A stretch of 64,000 bases of DNA from Syntrophomonadaceae bacterium (lineage in GTDB: Bacteria; Bacillota; Dethiobacteria; DTU022), in assembly GCA_007121075.1 (NCBI GenBank), contig SKMK01000009.1:29658-93657 (forward strand), read 5' to 3'. Shown piece after piece: positions 1-10,649 of the stretch. Numbering within the stretch: position 1 is the first letter of the stretch; the number at the start of each line of letters is the position of its first letter. The notes under the pieces were generated by a model, which was given only the letters and a program-made list of their open reading frames with translations, was not told where the DNA came from and made no database searches. Both the position numbers and the translations under genes were made by a program.

Positions 1-3
1 ATC

Positions 4-498
4 ATGGACCGATGTAATAAAATAATGGACAACCGTGATTACCGGTTCTACCTGGACAAAAATAAAACAGCAGAAACAGGACGGGATTTTTGCAGTCACA
101 ATTTTGAGCATATTCTTGCTGTGGCCAGGTTGACCTACCTGCTGCTGATTGAGGAAGGCAATCCCTTTATTTCCCGGGAAATAGCTTATGCTGCCGGCCT
201 GCTGCATGATATAGGCCGCTGGAAAGAATACCAGTCCGGCCAGGACCATGCTGAGCTTAGCTCAGAGTTGGCCGGCCCGATCCTGGAAGAAGCCGGGTTT
301 CTTTTATCGGAGCGTTTGTTAATTCAAAAAGCCATCGCTCAACACCGTCACCGAAGCCATCCTCACTCCCACCGTTCCCCACTGAGCAGGGCGCTCGCTA
401 AAGCTGACAGCCTTTCCCGCCTCTGTTTTAAGTGTGAAGCCCGTGCTGAATGTTATAAGATCGAACAGCAGCCGCATCAAAGGAGGTTGATCTATTGA
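4..498 (+). CDS. HD-domain metal-dependent phosphohydrolase
   Basis: ORF with HNFEHILAVAR...GLLHDIGRWKEY, an HD-type histidine/aspartate motif; overlaps the folP start. Confidence 0.8.
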   Translation: MDRCNKIMDNRDYRFYLDKNKTAETGRDFCSHNFEHILAVARLTYLLLIEEGNPFISREIAYAAGLLHDIGRWKEYQSGQDHAELSSELAGPILEEAGFLLSERLLIQKAIAQHRHRSHPHSHRSPLSRALAKADSLSRLCFKCEARAECYKIEQQPHQRRLIY

Positions 499-1319
499 GC
501 AGGGAATTGCAGCTTGGTGATAAAATTTACCGGTTAGATCAAAGGACCCTGGTGATGGGCATTTTAAATGTAACCACCGATTCTTTTTCTGATGGAGGCC
601 GCTTCAATCGGGTCGAAAATGCAGTTGAGCAGGCCTTCAAAATGGCTGAAGACGGGGCTGATATTATTGATATCGGAGGAGAATCTGTCAGGCCAGGTTT
701 TGTACCCATAACCGCTGAAGAAGAATTAAACAGGGTTATCCCGGTCATTAAATCCCTGAAAAATGATCCCGCTTTTAAACTGCCCGTTTCCATTGATACT
801 TACAAAGCCGCTGTGGCCGAAGAAGCTTTAAAGCTGGGTGTAGAAATGATCAACGATGTCTACGGCCTGAAAGCGGATCACAGGCTTGGCAAAGTGGCTG
901 CCCGCTATAACGTGCCGATCTGCCTGATGCACAACCGCGACAGCACCGATTATAATGATTTAATACCGGATATCCTGGCTGAACTGGGGGAATCTACCAG
1001 GATAGCCCACCAGGCCAACGTAAAAGATGAGCAGATCATTATCGATCCCGGCATCGGCTTCGGAAAAGATCTGCAGCAGAATTTGGACGTTATGTATCAC
1101 CTTCGAGAGTTTCACAGCCTGGGCTATCCGATCCTGCTTGGCACATCCAGAAAATCTATGATTGGAAAAACCCTTAATCTTCCCCTGGACGAGCGTGTTG
1201 AAGGAACCGCCGCCACGGTAGCCTACGGTATTAGCGCCGGCGCCGACCTGGTCAGGGTTCATGATGTCCTGCAAATGCGCCGGGTTGCCGATATGACCGA
1301 TGCCATGGTTCGGAGGTGA
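495..1319 (+). CDS. folP: dihydropteroate synthase
   Basis: MGILNVTTDSFSDGG and DIGGESVRPG, IDPGIGFGK motifs; followed by folB and folK. Confidence 0.97.
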   Translation: MSRELQLGDKIYRLDQRTLVMGILNVTTDSFSDGGRFNRVENAVEQAFKMAEDGADIIDIGGESVRPGFVPITAEEELNRVIPVIKSLKNDPAFKLPVSIDTYKAAVAEEALKLGVEMINDVYGLKADHRLGKVAARYNVPICLMHNRDSTDYNDLIPDILAELGESTRIAHQANVKDEQIIIDPGIGFGKDLQQNLDVMYHLREFHSLGYPILLGTSRKSMIGKTLNLPLDERVEGTAATVAYGISAGADLVRVHDVLQMRRVADMTDAMVRR

Positions 1320-1325
1320 TCATAA

Positions 1326-1679
1326 GTGGATCGGATCAGTATTGACGATATAACCTGCTATGCTTACCACGGAGTCCTGCACGAGGAAAGAAATCTGGGT
1401 CAGGAGTTCCAGGTCAGCCTTGAACTGGGTACGGATTTTTCCAGGGCCAAAAATGACAGCATCGAAAGAGCAGTTGACTACCGGCAGGCAGTCAAAATTG
1501 TTACAGATATTATGTGGGGAGAACCCTGCCAGCTTCTTGAAACCATCGCCGAAAAAATTGCCGCTCAACTGCTGCAGTTACCTGGAGTTATGGAAGCAGA
1601 AGTGGAAATCAGGAAGCCTTATCCGCCTATACCTGAAGTAAAAGGCGGGGTCGGGGTGTTGATCAGCCGCAGGAAGTGA
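1326..1679 (+). CDS. folB: dihydroneopterin aldolase
   Basis: DRISIDDITCYAYHGVLHEER...GQEFQVSLELG, typical FolB; between folP and folK. Confidence 0.95.
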   Translation: MDRISIDDITCYAYHGVLHEERNLGQEFQVSLELGTDFSRAKNDSIERAVDYRQAVKIVTDIMWGEPCQLLETIAEKIAAQLLQLPGVMEAEVEIRKPYPPIPEVKGGVGVLISRRK

Positions 1680-2209
1680 AATTAATGAACTACGAGAGGA
1701 TAATAAAAGCATATCTTGGCCTGGGCACAAACCTGGGAGATCGCCTGTCTAACTTACAGCGTTCTTTAAAACTGCTTTTTTCGACACCGGGGATAGAACT
1801 GGAGTCATTTTCAAACATTTATGAGACAGAACCGGTAGGGGGGCCCCAACAAGGCCCTTTCCTCAACGCCTGCCTGGCAATTAATACCGAACTGAGCCCG
1901 GTAGATTTGCTCCTGGCTTTGCTGTCAGTTGAAGAGAAAATGCAAAGGGTTAGAGAAGAAAGATGGGGTCCGCGCATTATCGACTTTGATTTGCTGATCT
2001 ATGAAGGAGTTACTATAAACACTCCCTTGCTGCAGCTCCCTCATCCCCGGCTTGCAGAAAGGGATTTCGTACTGGTTCCCCTGTCAGACATTGCCCCGGA
2101 ACTGATCATTACCTCAGTCAACAAAACAGTCCAGCAGGTCCTGGCAGAAAGAAAAGAAAACCCTGACGTTAAACTTTACCGCCTTCGGAACTGGTTTAAA
2201 ACAACCTGA
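1676..2209 (+). CDS. folK: 2-amino-4-hydroxy-6-hydroxymethyldihydropteridine pyrophosphokinase
   Basis: AYLGLGTNLGDR, NIYETEPVGGPQQGPFLNA, RWGPRIIDFDLLIY motifs. Confidence 0.95.
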   Translation: MKLMNYERIIKAYLGLGTNLGDRLSNLQRSLKLLFSTPGIELESFSNIYETEPVGGPQQGPFLNACLAINTELSPVDLLLALLSVEEKMQRVREERWGPRIIDFDLLIYEGVTINTPLLQLPHPRLAERDFVLVPLSDIAPELIITSVNKTVQQVLAERKENPDVKLYRLRNWFKTT

Positions 2210-2289
2210 TCTCCTTTTAAAATCTTTCAGGTGGCCGTTTTTCTTAAAATATATAGCGATGAATTCATTTTTTATACTGCTATAACCAA

Positions 2290-2332
2290 CAAGGCCGCAT
2301 TCAACTTTAACAACTAGTTGAATGCGGCCTTT
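2290..2332. terminator. bidirectional terminator-like hairpin between convergent folK and fhs
   Basis: Perfect 16-bp inverted repeat AAGGCCGCATTCAACT ttaacaact AGTTGAATGCGGCCTT. Confidence 0.8.
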
Positions 2333-2386
2333 GGATTAACCGGTCTGATAAAAAACTCTACAAACAGGAGGCAAAAAGTGCTTTGC

Positions 2387-4150
2387 CTAGAATAATCCTT
2401 CTACTTTGCCGGTTTCTACATCGACATCCACCTTGCGGAAAGCAGGATTGGCTGCAGTTCCAGGCATCAGGGAAATTGCGCCTGCAACCGGAACCAGGAA
2501 GTCGGCCCCGCCGTAAGTGAGGATATCGCGAATCTTCAGGTTCCAGCCCTTTGGGACACCCTTCAAGGCCGGATCGTCGCTCAGGCTGAGGTGGGTCTTG
2601 ACCATACAGGTGCCCATCTTTTCGAACTTGGGATCGCCTTCCATCTTTTTGATTTTTTCAAGGGCATCGGGAGTATAATCGACACCGTCTGCACCGTATA
2701 CTTCCTTGGCGATGAGTTCAATCCGCTTGCGGAGCGGGGTATCGAGTTCGTAGAGGAACTTGAAATCGCTGGGCTCTTCGCATGCTTCGACAACAGCCTC
2801 GGCAAATTCTTTCGCTCCATCCCCGCCGTACTGCCAGTGTTTGGAAACAGCGACTTTTGCCCCTGCTTCTTCCGCCAGGCGGCGGACGGCTTTAACTTCA
2901 TTGTCGGTATCGGTGTAGAAGTGGTTGATACAAACCACGGGGGTAATGCCGGCTTTTTTGATGGTATTAATGTGATGGACCAGGTTGTCGCAGCCTTTTT
3001 CAACCCACTCGACATTTTCCTGTCCATATGCCGGGTCAAGCGGCTGTCCCGGTTTGGGCATAGGTGCCCCGCCGTGTGCTTTCAGGGCCCGGATTGTGGT
3101 TACTAGCACAGCACAGTCCGGCTTCAAGCCCGACATGCGGCACTTCAGGTTCCAGAACTTCTCGAAACCGATATCGGCGGCAAAACCGGACTCGGTAATG
3201 ACATAGTCGCCAAGCTTCAGGGCCACGCGGTCGGCTACGATGGAAGACTGGCCGATAGCGATGTTGGCAAAAGGCCCGGCATGGACAAATGCAGGTTGGC
3301 CTTCGATGGTCTGCATCAGGTTGGGATTGAGCGCTTCAACCATCCAAGCGGTCATGGCGCCTGCCACACCGAGGTCTTCGGTGGTAACCGGGGCACCTCT
3401 CTTGTCGTAAGCAACCACAATTCTGCCCATCCGATCCCGCATATCTTTCAGATCGTTGGCCACGGCCAGGATAGCCATAACCTCGGAAGAAACGGCAATA
3501 TTGAACCCGGAGCTCATCATAAATCCGTCTCTCCTGCCGCCCAGGCCGATGATAATGTTACGAAGAGCCTGCGCACAGAAGTCAATAATCCAGTTCATTT
3601 CTACATTGCGCGGATCAATATTAAGACGCTTTAATCCACTGCGCTCCAGGAAAGCATCGCTGGAATTAAATTCATGTTGAAGGCGGGAAGATAAAGCAAC
3701 CATGGCCAGGTTATGAGCATTCATAATAGCGTTGATGTCACCGGTCAGGCCCAGAGAAAACGGGGTCAGCGGAACACACTGGGCCAGTCCTCCACCGGCA
3801 GCGGACCCTTTTACGTTCATAGTCGGCCCGCCGGAAGGCTGGCGGATGGTGGCAATAACATTCTTCCCGAGCTTGCCCATACCCTGGGTCAGGCCCATAG
3901 TTGATGTGGACTTGCCTTCTCCCAGGGGAGTGGGAGTAATGGCGGTAACATCGATGTACTTCCCATCGGGTACATCTTTCAAGCGGTTAAGGACTTTTTT
4001 GTAGTCCACTTTGGCCACGTAATGGCCGTGGGGGAGAAGCTCTTCCTGGTCAAGCTTAAGCTCCTCGGCTAACTGGTATACTTTTTTCATGTTCTTTTCA
4101 GCAGCTTCAGCAATTTCCCAATCAGCATGTTTTGTTGGATCTAACGGCAT
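2387..4150 (-). CDS. fhs: formate--tetrahydrofolate ligase
   Basis: [44 protein letters not shown]; full length. Confidence 0.97.
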   Translation of the reverse strand: MPLDPTKHADWEIAEAAEKNMKKVYQLAEELKLDQEELLPHGHYVAKVDYKKVLNRLKDVPDGKYIDVTAITPTPLGEGKSTSTMGLTQGMGKLGKNVIATIRQPSGGPTMNVKGSAAGGGLAQCVPLTPFSLGLTGDINAIMNAHNLAMVALSSRLQHEFNSSDAFLERSGLKRLNIDPRNVEMNWIIDFCAQALRNIIIGLGGRRDGFMMSSGFNIAVSSEVMAILAVANDLKDMRDRMGRIVVAYDKRGAPVTTEDLGVAGAMTAWMVEALNPNLMQTIEGQPAFVHAGPFANIAIGQSSIVADRVALKLGDYVITESGFAADIGFEKFWNLKCRMSGLKPDCAVLVTTIRALKAHGGAPMPKPGQPLDPAYGQENVEWVEKGCDNLVHHINTIKKAGITPVVCINHFYTDTDNEVKAVRRLAEEAGAKVAVSKHWQYGGDGAKEFAEAVVEACEEPSDFKFLYELDTPLRKRIELIAKEVYGADGVDYTPDALEKIKKMEGDPKFEKMGTCMVKTHLSLSDDPALKGVPKGWNLKIRDILTYGGADFLVPVAGAISLMPGTAANPAFRKVDVDVETGKVEGLF

Positions 4151-4294
4151 TTAAACAACCTCCTTGATCTTTTATATAAATTTATCTCCTTCTACGTATA
4201 GACGCAGACAAAGACTTTATTTCAACATTTAAATGCATTTTCCTGCCGCATAGTTCAGGATTTCACATATTTTTTAATTCAAATTTGTAAGTTA

Positions 4295-5248
4295 TCACAA
4301 CTGCTTTAAATCATTCACCGCCGGCACTCCACAAAGAGAATCAGCCGTCGTAATTGCTCTTTCCACGGCACGGGACACAGCCTCAGCGGCCATTAGCCCC
4401 ACAACATTGACATCTGCCTTCATATTTCCCCTGGAAAGGGCAAATATAGTGTCACCGTCCCACATTGTATGCACCGGCCATATGGATCGCGCCAGGCCAT
4501 TGTGAGCCATCTGGCAGATCTTTTGCAATGCAGGTCTGTCCAATTCGGCATTGACAGCCACAATACCCAAAGTTGTGTTGCCGGAAGCGCCGCTGTTTCC
4601 ATTTCCCAGCAGCAATTCGGCTGTTTTCTCCATTTCGCCTGTGATTGGGTTTCGCGGCCCCGCCAGCAGGCAGCTTTTTTGATCAAAGACATCTCCAAAA
4701 GCGTTAACCACCACCAGGGCGGCGACGATCAGCTTGTCATTACATACAGCAGATGACCCCTGTCCTGATTTTATTGCGCCGCTCATACCGCGGAGTTTGC
4801 CCACTGTTGCCCCGCAGCCGGCTCCGACTGACCCCTCCGGCACAGGTCCTGTTGAAGCATTAGCACAGGCCGCATAACCCATTTTTTCATCAGGTCGGAT
4901 GCAGCCGTCTCCGATCAGGAGATCAAACAACACCGCCGCCGGAACAATAGGAATCCTGAAACGATCCACCTGGAATCCGCAGCCTTTTTCTTCCAGGTAC
5001 TTCATTGCCCCGGACACCGCATCAAGGCCAAAGGCGCTTCCTCCCGCAAGAACCAGGGCCTGGATTTCCTCAACCAGCCGCCCCGGTTTGAGAAGATCAG
5101 TTTCCCTCGTTCCGGGAGCTGAGCCACGGACTTCAACTGCAGCCCTGGCTCCTTCTTCAATCATCACCACTGTAATCCCGGTAGCCGCATCCCGGTCAGA
5201 AACAACGCCTACCTTGATACCGTCAATGTCAGTCAGGCCTGGAGCCAA
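4295..5248 (-). CDS. P1 family peptidase (DmpA/L-aminopeptidase-like)
   Basis: GLTDIDGIKVGVVSD...TGITVVMIEEGA; VLAGGSAFGLDA; NTTLGIVAVNAEL. Confidence 0.9.
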   Translation of the reverse strand: MAPGLTDIDGIKVGVVSDRDAATGITVVMIEEGARAAVEVRGSAPGTRETDLLKPGRLVEEIQALVLAGGSAFGLDAVSGAMKYLEEKGCGFQVDRFRIPIVPAAVLFDLLIGDGCIRPDEKMGYAACANASTGPVPEGSVGAGCGATVGKLRGMSGAIKSGQGSSAVCNDKLIVAALVVVNAFGDVFDQKSCLLAGPRNPITGEMEKTAELLLGNGNSGASGNTTLGIVAVNAELDRPALQKICQMAHNGLARSIWPVHTMWDGDTIFALSRGNMKADVNVVGLMAAEAVSRAVERAITTADSLCGVPAVNDLKQL

Positions 5249-5296
5249 AACTGATCACCCCCCGGATTCCAGTTTGATCATGCACCCGGCCCCTAA

Positions 5297-5330
5297 TTTA
5301 AAGAGCCAGGCGTCAGCCTGGCTCTTTAAA
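5297..5330 (-). terminator. terminator-like hairpin downstream of ftsH
   Basis: Perfect 15-bp inverted repeat TTTAAAGAGCCAGGC gtca GCCTGGCTCTTTAAA. Confidence 0.7.
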
Positions 5331-5345
5331 TCACAGCTTTTCTGT

Positions 5346-7409
5346 TTAATGATCTTCGCCCGGGTTTTCTCCCTGCTCTGTATGCTGACGGAACGATGCC
5401 CGGCGATCTTCTTTTTCTTCTTCGACCTCTTCGTTTTCAGCCGACCCTGCTTCTTCAGTTTCAGCAGCTTCTTCTTCATGGGAACCTTCAGATATTTCTT
5501 CTTCATCGTGCTCACCGGTTCCGGAATCACTTTCTGCTGCCGGTTCTTGTTCCAAATTGCCATCTGCTTTTTCCGGTGCTTCATCTTCTTCAAGTTCGGG
5601 CATCTCTCTTCCTTCAACCAGAGCTTTTATTTCTTCAGAATTAAGGGTTTCTTTCTCCAGGAGCGCCTGGGCAATCTTTTCAAGCTCGGAACGATCTTCT
5701 TCCAGGATATCCTGGGCCCTCTGGTAACAATCATCAATGGTCTTCCTGATCTCCTGGTCAATTGCTTTTGCTATTTCCTCGCTGTAATCCCGATCCCGGC
5801 CCAGGTCACGGCCCAGAAACACCTGGTCCTGTTTCCTGCCCAGGGTAATCGGGCCCAGGCTGTCACTCATGCCGTACTCCATGATCATCTGGCGTACGAT
5901 CTGAGTAGCCCGTTCAAGATCATTTTGGGCGCCGGTGCTGATGTCATTAAGCACCAGTTTTTCGGCAACCCTTCCGCCAAGCAAAGTACTGACCCGATCC
6001 AGCAGTTCCGAGCGGGTCATATAGTAGCGGTCCTCTTCCGGAAACATCAGGGTGTATCCTCCTGCCCGGCCTCTTGGAATAATGGAAACCTTGTGTACAG
6101 GATCGGTGTGCGGGAGCTGGTAACCAACCAGGGCATGGCCGGCCTCATGATAGGCTACAATTTTTTTCTCAAATTCGCTAATCACCCGGCTGGTTTTCTG
6201 GGTTCCGGCTACCACCCGTTCCACGGCCTCTTCCAACTCTTTCATTCCGATTACTTTTTTAGAAGCCCGGGCCGCCAAAAGCGCCGCTTCATTGACCACG
6301 TTTTCCAGGTCGGCCCCGGTAAAACCGGGAGTCCCGCGAGCCACCACTTTAAGATCAACCGCTTCGGAAAAGCGCTTGCTTTTAGTATGTACTTTCAATA
6401 TATCCACCCGCCCCTTAACATCGGGCAGGGTGACTGTGACCTGCCGGTCAAAGCGTCCGGGCCTGAGCAGGGCTGGATCAAGAATGTCAGGCCGGTTGGT
6501 AGCAGCAATAATAATGATCCCTTCGTTAATATCAAAACCATCCATTTCGACCAGGAGCTGATTCAGGGTTTGCTCCCTCTCATCATGGCCACCGCCGAGT
6601 CCGGCTCCGCGCTGGCGCCCAACGGCGTCAATTTCATCAATAAAAACGATACAGGGTGAATTTTTCTTGGCATTTTCAAACATGTCCCGCACCCTGGAGG
6701 CGCCGACCCCCACAAACATTTCTACAAAATCAGAACCGCTAATACTGAAAAATGGCACCCCGGCTTCGCCTGCCACAGCACGGCCAAGTAGCGTTTTACC
6801 AGTCCCAGGCGGCCCAACCAGGAGGACCCCCTTCGGGATCCTGGCCCCTAGCTCAATATATTTACGAGGATCTTTCAGGAAATCGACAATTTCAGTAAGC
6901 TCCGCCCTTTCTTCATCGGCGCCGGCTACGTCTTCGAAGGTTACTTTCTTCTTCTCGCTTTCCTGCAGTTTGGCCTTGCTTTTACCAAAGTTCATAACTC
7001 GATTGCCGCCGCCCTGGGATTGCTGCATAAAGAAGAAAAAGATCCCAATAATTAACAGAAAGGGGATCATATAAGTCAGGGCGGTTTGCCACCATTCGGG
7101 CCCGCGTTCGGGATGTGGCGAATACGATACATTATGTTCCAGCAACAGTTCCGTTAACTGATGGTCCTCCGGCCGTGTCGTTTCAATTTCAGTCCCGTCA
7201 ACAAGCACCGCTTCAATCTCATTACCGTGAGCAACTACTTTTTCTACTTCACCGCTCTCTATCTTTTCTACAAACTGGTTGTAGCTTATCTCTTCCGGTT
7301 CTGGCCCGGCGTTAAAGGTTGTCAGCAGGATTACTACCACCAGGGCTATAACCAGGTAGAATATTATCTGTCTCACAAATGGGCTCAAAAAGCACCCTCC
7401 TCTCCACAT
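5346..7409 (-). CDS. ftsH: ATP-dependent zinc metalloprotease FtsH
   Basis: [22 protein letters not shown] region, HEAGH zinc motif; long acidic C-terminal tail. Confidence 0.97.
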   Translation of the reverse strand: MWRGGCFLSPFVRQIIFYLVIALVVVILLTTFNAGPEPEEISYNQFVEKIESGEVEKVVAHGNEIEAVLVDGTEIETTRPEDHQLTELLLEHNVSYSPHPERGPEWWQTALTYMIPFLLIIGIFFFFMQQSQGGGNRVMNFGKSKAKLQESEKKKVTFEDVAGADEERAELTEIVDFLKDPRKYIELGARIPKGVLLVGPPGTGKTLLGRAVAGEAGVPFFSISGSDFVEMFVGVGASRVRDMFENAKKNSPCIVFIDEIDAVGRQRGAGLGGGHDEREQTLNQLLVEMDGFDINEGIIIIAATNRPDILDPALLRPGRFDRQVTVTLPDVKGRVDILKVHTKSKRFSEAVDLKVVARGTPGFTGADLENVVNEAALLAARASKKVIGMKELEEAVERVVAGTQKTSRVISEFEKKIVAYHEAGHALVGYQLPHTDPVHKVSIIPRGRAGGYTLMFPEEDRYYMTRSELLDRVSTLLGGRVAEKLVLNDISTGAQNDLERATQIVRQMIMEYGMSDSLGPITLGRKQDQVFLGRDLGRDRDYSEEIAKAIDQEIRKTIDDCYQRAQDILEEDRSELEKIAQALLEKETLNSEEIKALVEGREMPELEEDEAPEKADGNLEQEPAAESDSGTGEHDEEEISEGSHEEEAAETEEAGSAENEEVEEEKEDRRASFRQHTEQGENPGEDH

Positions 7410-7515
7410 AAGCCCTCTAAGGCTGAAGTAAATTGTAACACACCGTCAGGGTGTAGGCAATAAACAAGGTAAAGCTTAAAGGTGAATTAAATGCTGCAGG
7501 CAATCCAGGATGGCG

Positions 7516-8064
7516 TTATTCATCTAAAACACGCAGATCAGATAACTGACGGTAATCTTCGCCATAATCAAGGCCATAGCCTATCACAAAGCGGTCCGGT
7601 ATGTTAAAACCGCAGTAATCGGGTTCAAATTTAACTTTCCTTCGATCCGGCTTATCAAGCAGGGTAACCACTCTGAGGGAATTAGGATGCCTGCTGCCCA
7701 GGTTTTCGACCAGGTAGTTCAAGGTGAGGCCCGTATCAACAATGTCTTCAACAATGAGCACGTCTTTGCCCTGGATACTTTGTTCCAGGTCTTTTAAAAT
7801 CCTGACCACGCCTGAAGAAGCAGTAGCATTTCCATAGCTTGACACTGCAATAAAGTCTATTTCCACGGGTATGGTCAGGAAACGGATTAAATCGCTCAAA
7901 AAAATAACCGCACCTTTTAAAACACCAATTAACAAAGGCCTCTTGCCCCGGTAATCATCCGAAATAACTTCCGCTATTTCTTTAACCCGTTTTTCTATCT
8001 GTTCCGAGGAGAGTAAAACTTCATAATCGTCAACTTTATTTCTGCCTGCCTCATGATCTGTCAT
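7516..8064 (-). CDS. hpt: hypoxanthine phosphoribosyltransferase
   Basis: VLIVEDIVDTGLTLNYL PRPP motif; ftsH-hpt-tilS synteny. Confidence 0.95.
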   Translation of the reverse strand: MTDHEAGRNKVDDYEVLLSSEQIEKRVKEIAEVISDDYRGKRPLLIGVLKGAVIFLSDLIRFLTIPVEIDFIAVSSYGNATASSGVVRILKDLEQSIQGKDVLIVEDIVDTGLTLNYLVENLGSRHPNSLRVVTLLDKPDRRKVKFEPDYCGFNIPDRFVIGYGLDYGEDYRQLSDLRVLDE

Positions 8065-8105
8065 ATCATCATCTACCTCCCTCTATTAGTTTAGCAGATA
8101 TTTTT

Positions 8106-9512
8106 CTACCCGGGCATCCTCATCTTTTTAAAGCTTAGCACCAGGACCCGCCTGGTGTCCCCGGTAACCCTGTAGGGCTGGGCAATCCTCAGCCCAACCA
8201 CCCAGACAATTTCATCACCGGCTGTAACCAGCGGCAGGTGATCGCGCCGATGCCGGGGGATTTTTTGATCAATGAAAAAATCTTTTAATTTTTTCCGGCC
8301 CGGCGAGCCCTGGGGATAAAAACGGGCTCCAGGCCACCTCGTCCTGATCATTAAATTCCCTGCAGGGATCCGTTCATAGTCCAAATAAGCCTGGTATTTT
8401 GAGGGAGGCCAGTGGAGATCCTCTTTATTAACTACCCTGGTTTCAACCAGGGAACCACCGGGCAGGAGTGTTTTGCCTGGGACCTTCAGATATTTTTGGA
8501 AAGGTGCTTCTACTTTATTGTTTAAGCCTCCTGCTATAATCAGCTGTTCCGGGGTTAGGTACAGGTTAACATTCCCGGGCAGGGTAACCTGTCCGGTTGT
8601 TTTATCGCTTGCAGCAAGGTCAAAAATCTGCTTGATGTGAAACCTGTCCAGTTCTCTGGAGGAGGCATACCTTTTATGAGCCATCCTTAAAATCCTGCTG
8701 CTTAAGGAAGCAGGAAAGGTAGATAGTTTCTTTCTACTGAAAAAAGTTTCCTGTCTGCCAAAACCCGCCAGATCAAGGTACTTTTTTCTGGCCAGGTCAT
8801 GCAAAAATTTTCTATCTTCAAAAGCAAGGGCAGCCAGCCCATATAGGGCTTCCCTGATCCGGGGATTGTATTCTTTTTCCAACCGGGGGATCAGCTCGAG
8901 CCTGAGCTTATTCCTGGTATAATCAGTTTCCAGGTTGCTGCTGTCTGTAAATGGGTAAAGGTTATGATTTCTACAGTAAGCCTCTATCTCATGGCGTCTC
9001 AGGCACAATAAAGGCCTGACCAGGGTGACCCCGCCTCTTTTATAGGAGGGCAGTATACCGGCCAGTCCGTCTACGCCCGTTCCTCTGAGAATATTTAACA
9101 GGACTGTCTCGGCCTGATCATCAAGGTGATGGCCAAGAGCAATTTTAGCAGCGTTATGCTTGCGGGCAGCTGCAAAAAAAAGATTATACCGGGCCAGCCT
9201 TCCCGCTTCCTCTTCAGAAATACCCCTGGCTTTTTTTAAGTGCCGGATGTCCACCGAACTTGATTCAAAAGGAAAAGACCAGGATTCAGCCAGTTTTCTG
9301 ACCTCGGCTTCTTCATGGTCAGCCTCCGGGCGCAAGCAGTGGTTTAAATGGGCCACTACCAGGTGAAAGCCAGAGCTATCGGAAATAGCCTTTAACATAT
9401 GCAGGAGGGCCAATGAATCAGGCCCCCCGGATACGGCAACAACTATTGTTTCTCCTCTTTTTAGAAGAGAGTGCTTTTTAATATAATCCCTTACCTTTTC
9501 CAGTTGAGACAG
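8106..9512 (-). CDS. tilS: tRNA(Ile)-lysidine synthase; start extended upstream of the ORF-track start
   Basis: In-frame upstream reading gives LSQLEKVRDYIKKHSLLKRGETIVVAVSGGPDSLALLHML, including the SGGPDS PP-loop missing from the listed ORF; no ATG/GTG/TTG between the upstream TGA and 9413. Confidence 0.85.
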   Translation of the reverse strand: MSQLEKVRDYIKKHSLLKRGETIVVAVSGGPDSLALLHMLKAISDSSGFHLVVAHLNHCLRPEADHEEAEVRKLAESWSFPFESSSVDIRHLKKARGISEEEAGRLARYNLFFAAARKHNAAKIALGHHLDDQAETVLLNILRGTGVDGLAGILPSYKRGGVTLVRPLLCLRRHEIEAYCRNHNLYPFTDSSNLETDYTRNKLRLELIPRLEKEYNPRIREALYGLAALAFEDRKFLHDLARKKYLDLAGFGRQETFFSRKKLSTFPASLSSRILRMAHKRYASSRELDRFHIKQIFDLAASDKTTGQVTLPGNVNLYLTPEQLIIAGGLNNKVEAPFQKYLKVPGKTLLPGGSLVETRVVNKEDLHWPPSKYQAYLDYERIPAGNLMIRTRWPGARFYPQGSPGRKKLKDFFIDQKIPRHRRDHLPLVTAGDEIVWVVGLRIAQPYRVTGDTRRVLVLSFKKMRMPG

Positions 9513-9561
9513 GATTAATCACAACCAATCGGCTTGTAAATCAAAAATAAAGAGGGCCAGA

Positions 9562-9587
9562 TAAAAAAACACTCTGAAACAGAGTGC
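9562..9587 (-). terminator. Rho-independent terminator downstream of the S1-domain gene
   Basis: Minus strand GGCACTCTG ttt CAGAGTG followed by TTTTTTT. Confidence 0.8.
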
Positions 9588-9620
9588 CTTTCTGTTTATA
9601 TTAGTAGAAACTGGTTATAT

Positions 9621-10034
9621 TTAAAATGCCTCCCGACAGGAACCGCGTCCGCCTCTTTTAGACTCTGTATTGCGCTTTAAATCTAACAGCCGCTCATCAC
9701 TTTCTTTGAGAAAGCGGTTCATTTTATCTTCAAATGAGGCCTTATTTCCGGATTCAGGTTTTTTGCGTTCTTTTTTATTGTTGGGGGTATAACCTTCTTT
9801 AGCTTGCTTAATAGATAGACCTATTTTCCCATTGTTTTCTACCGAAAGCACTTTAACCTTGACCTTATCGGATTTTTTATAAAAATCATTGATGTCCTTT
9901 ACGTAATCATCATCAACTTCCGATATATGGACTAGACCTGTAGAGCCGCCAGGCAATTCAACAAATGCACCGAATTTTGTTATACCGGTTATCACTCCTT
10001 CCACTATACTGCCAACAACTAGTTCTTCCTTAAT
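9621..10034 (-). CDS. S1 RNA-binding domain protein (YabR-like), proposed ATT start
   Basis: (I/M)KEELVVGSIVEGVITGITKFGAFVELPGGSTGLVHISEV S1 domain; strong GGAGGAG Shine-Dalgarno 6 nt before ATT at 10034. Confidence 0.85.
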   Translation of the reverse strand: MKEELVVGSIVEGVITGITKFGAFVELPGGSTGLVHISEVDDDYVKDINDFYKKSDKVKVKVLSVENNGKIGLSIKQAKEGYTPNNKKERKKPESGNKASFEDKMNRFLKESDERLLDLKRNTESKRGGRGSCREAF

Positions 10035-10099
10035 GTAAAACTCCTCCTCAAATTTAGTAATTTTAAGATAATGTTATTATAACTGCTTGAATAATAATG

Positions 10100-10438
10100 T
10101 CAATCCTCGAGCTGGAATATCATTTCATCAGGCTTGACCAGGCCTAACCGATTCCGGGCCTGGATTTCAATATAATCAAGATCCTGCAGGCGCTCAATCT
10201 CTTTTTCGGCAGCCGTTTTACGCTGTTCAAGCTTCTCGACGCGAGCCTCATATTCAGCCATTTCTTTTTCGACCTGCCGCTGGCGAAGATGCTGGGCCCC
10301 GATAACCAGGAGCAGGCAGCAAATCATGAAAATACCGGCTGTACTGACCAGCCTGTACATACTAAAGTTACTCTCCCTGCGGGGCCGGGGAAAATTTGCC
10401 TGCTGCACCTTTTTATCATTCTTGCTGCCAAAAAACAT
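10100..10438 (-). CDS. septum formation initiator family protein (DivIC/FtsB-like)
   Basis: Single TM followed by coiled coil; RNRLGLVKPDEMIFQL C-terminus; position next to the S1 protein. Confidence 0.85.
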   Translation of the reverse strand: MFFGSKNDKKVQQANFPRPRRESNFSMYRLVSTAGIFMICCLLLVIGAQHLRQRQVEKEMAEYEARVEKLEQRKTAAEKEIERLQDLDYIEIQARNRLGLVKPDEMIFQLED

Positions 10439-10649
10439 CGCTATTATTCCACCAGCTCACTAAACCATCAAGAAATCCCTGTTTTAGAGTGAGTATTACC
10501 AGGCCCGGGTTGCCCGGGGGCGGGGTAATCACCTCACTTCTTGGAAAATATCCCCCCATCAGGTACAGGCAAAGCTACCATTATCAGGGGGGATATAACC
10601 AGTGCTATCACTTTAAACAGTTGTCATCAATAACAATATAAGCTTAAGG

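Noticed and set aside
4151-4294. Possible THF riboswitch upstream of fhs
   Set aside because: No conserved THF riboswitch sequence seen
4899-6659. 586-aa plus-strand ORF
   Set aside because: Antisense to the P1 peptidase and ftsH; low-complexity Phe/Ser-rich translation is the reverse reading of the acidic FtsH tail
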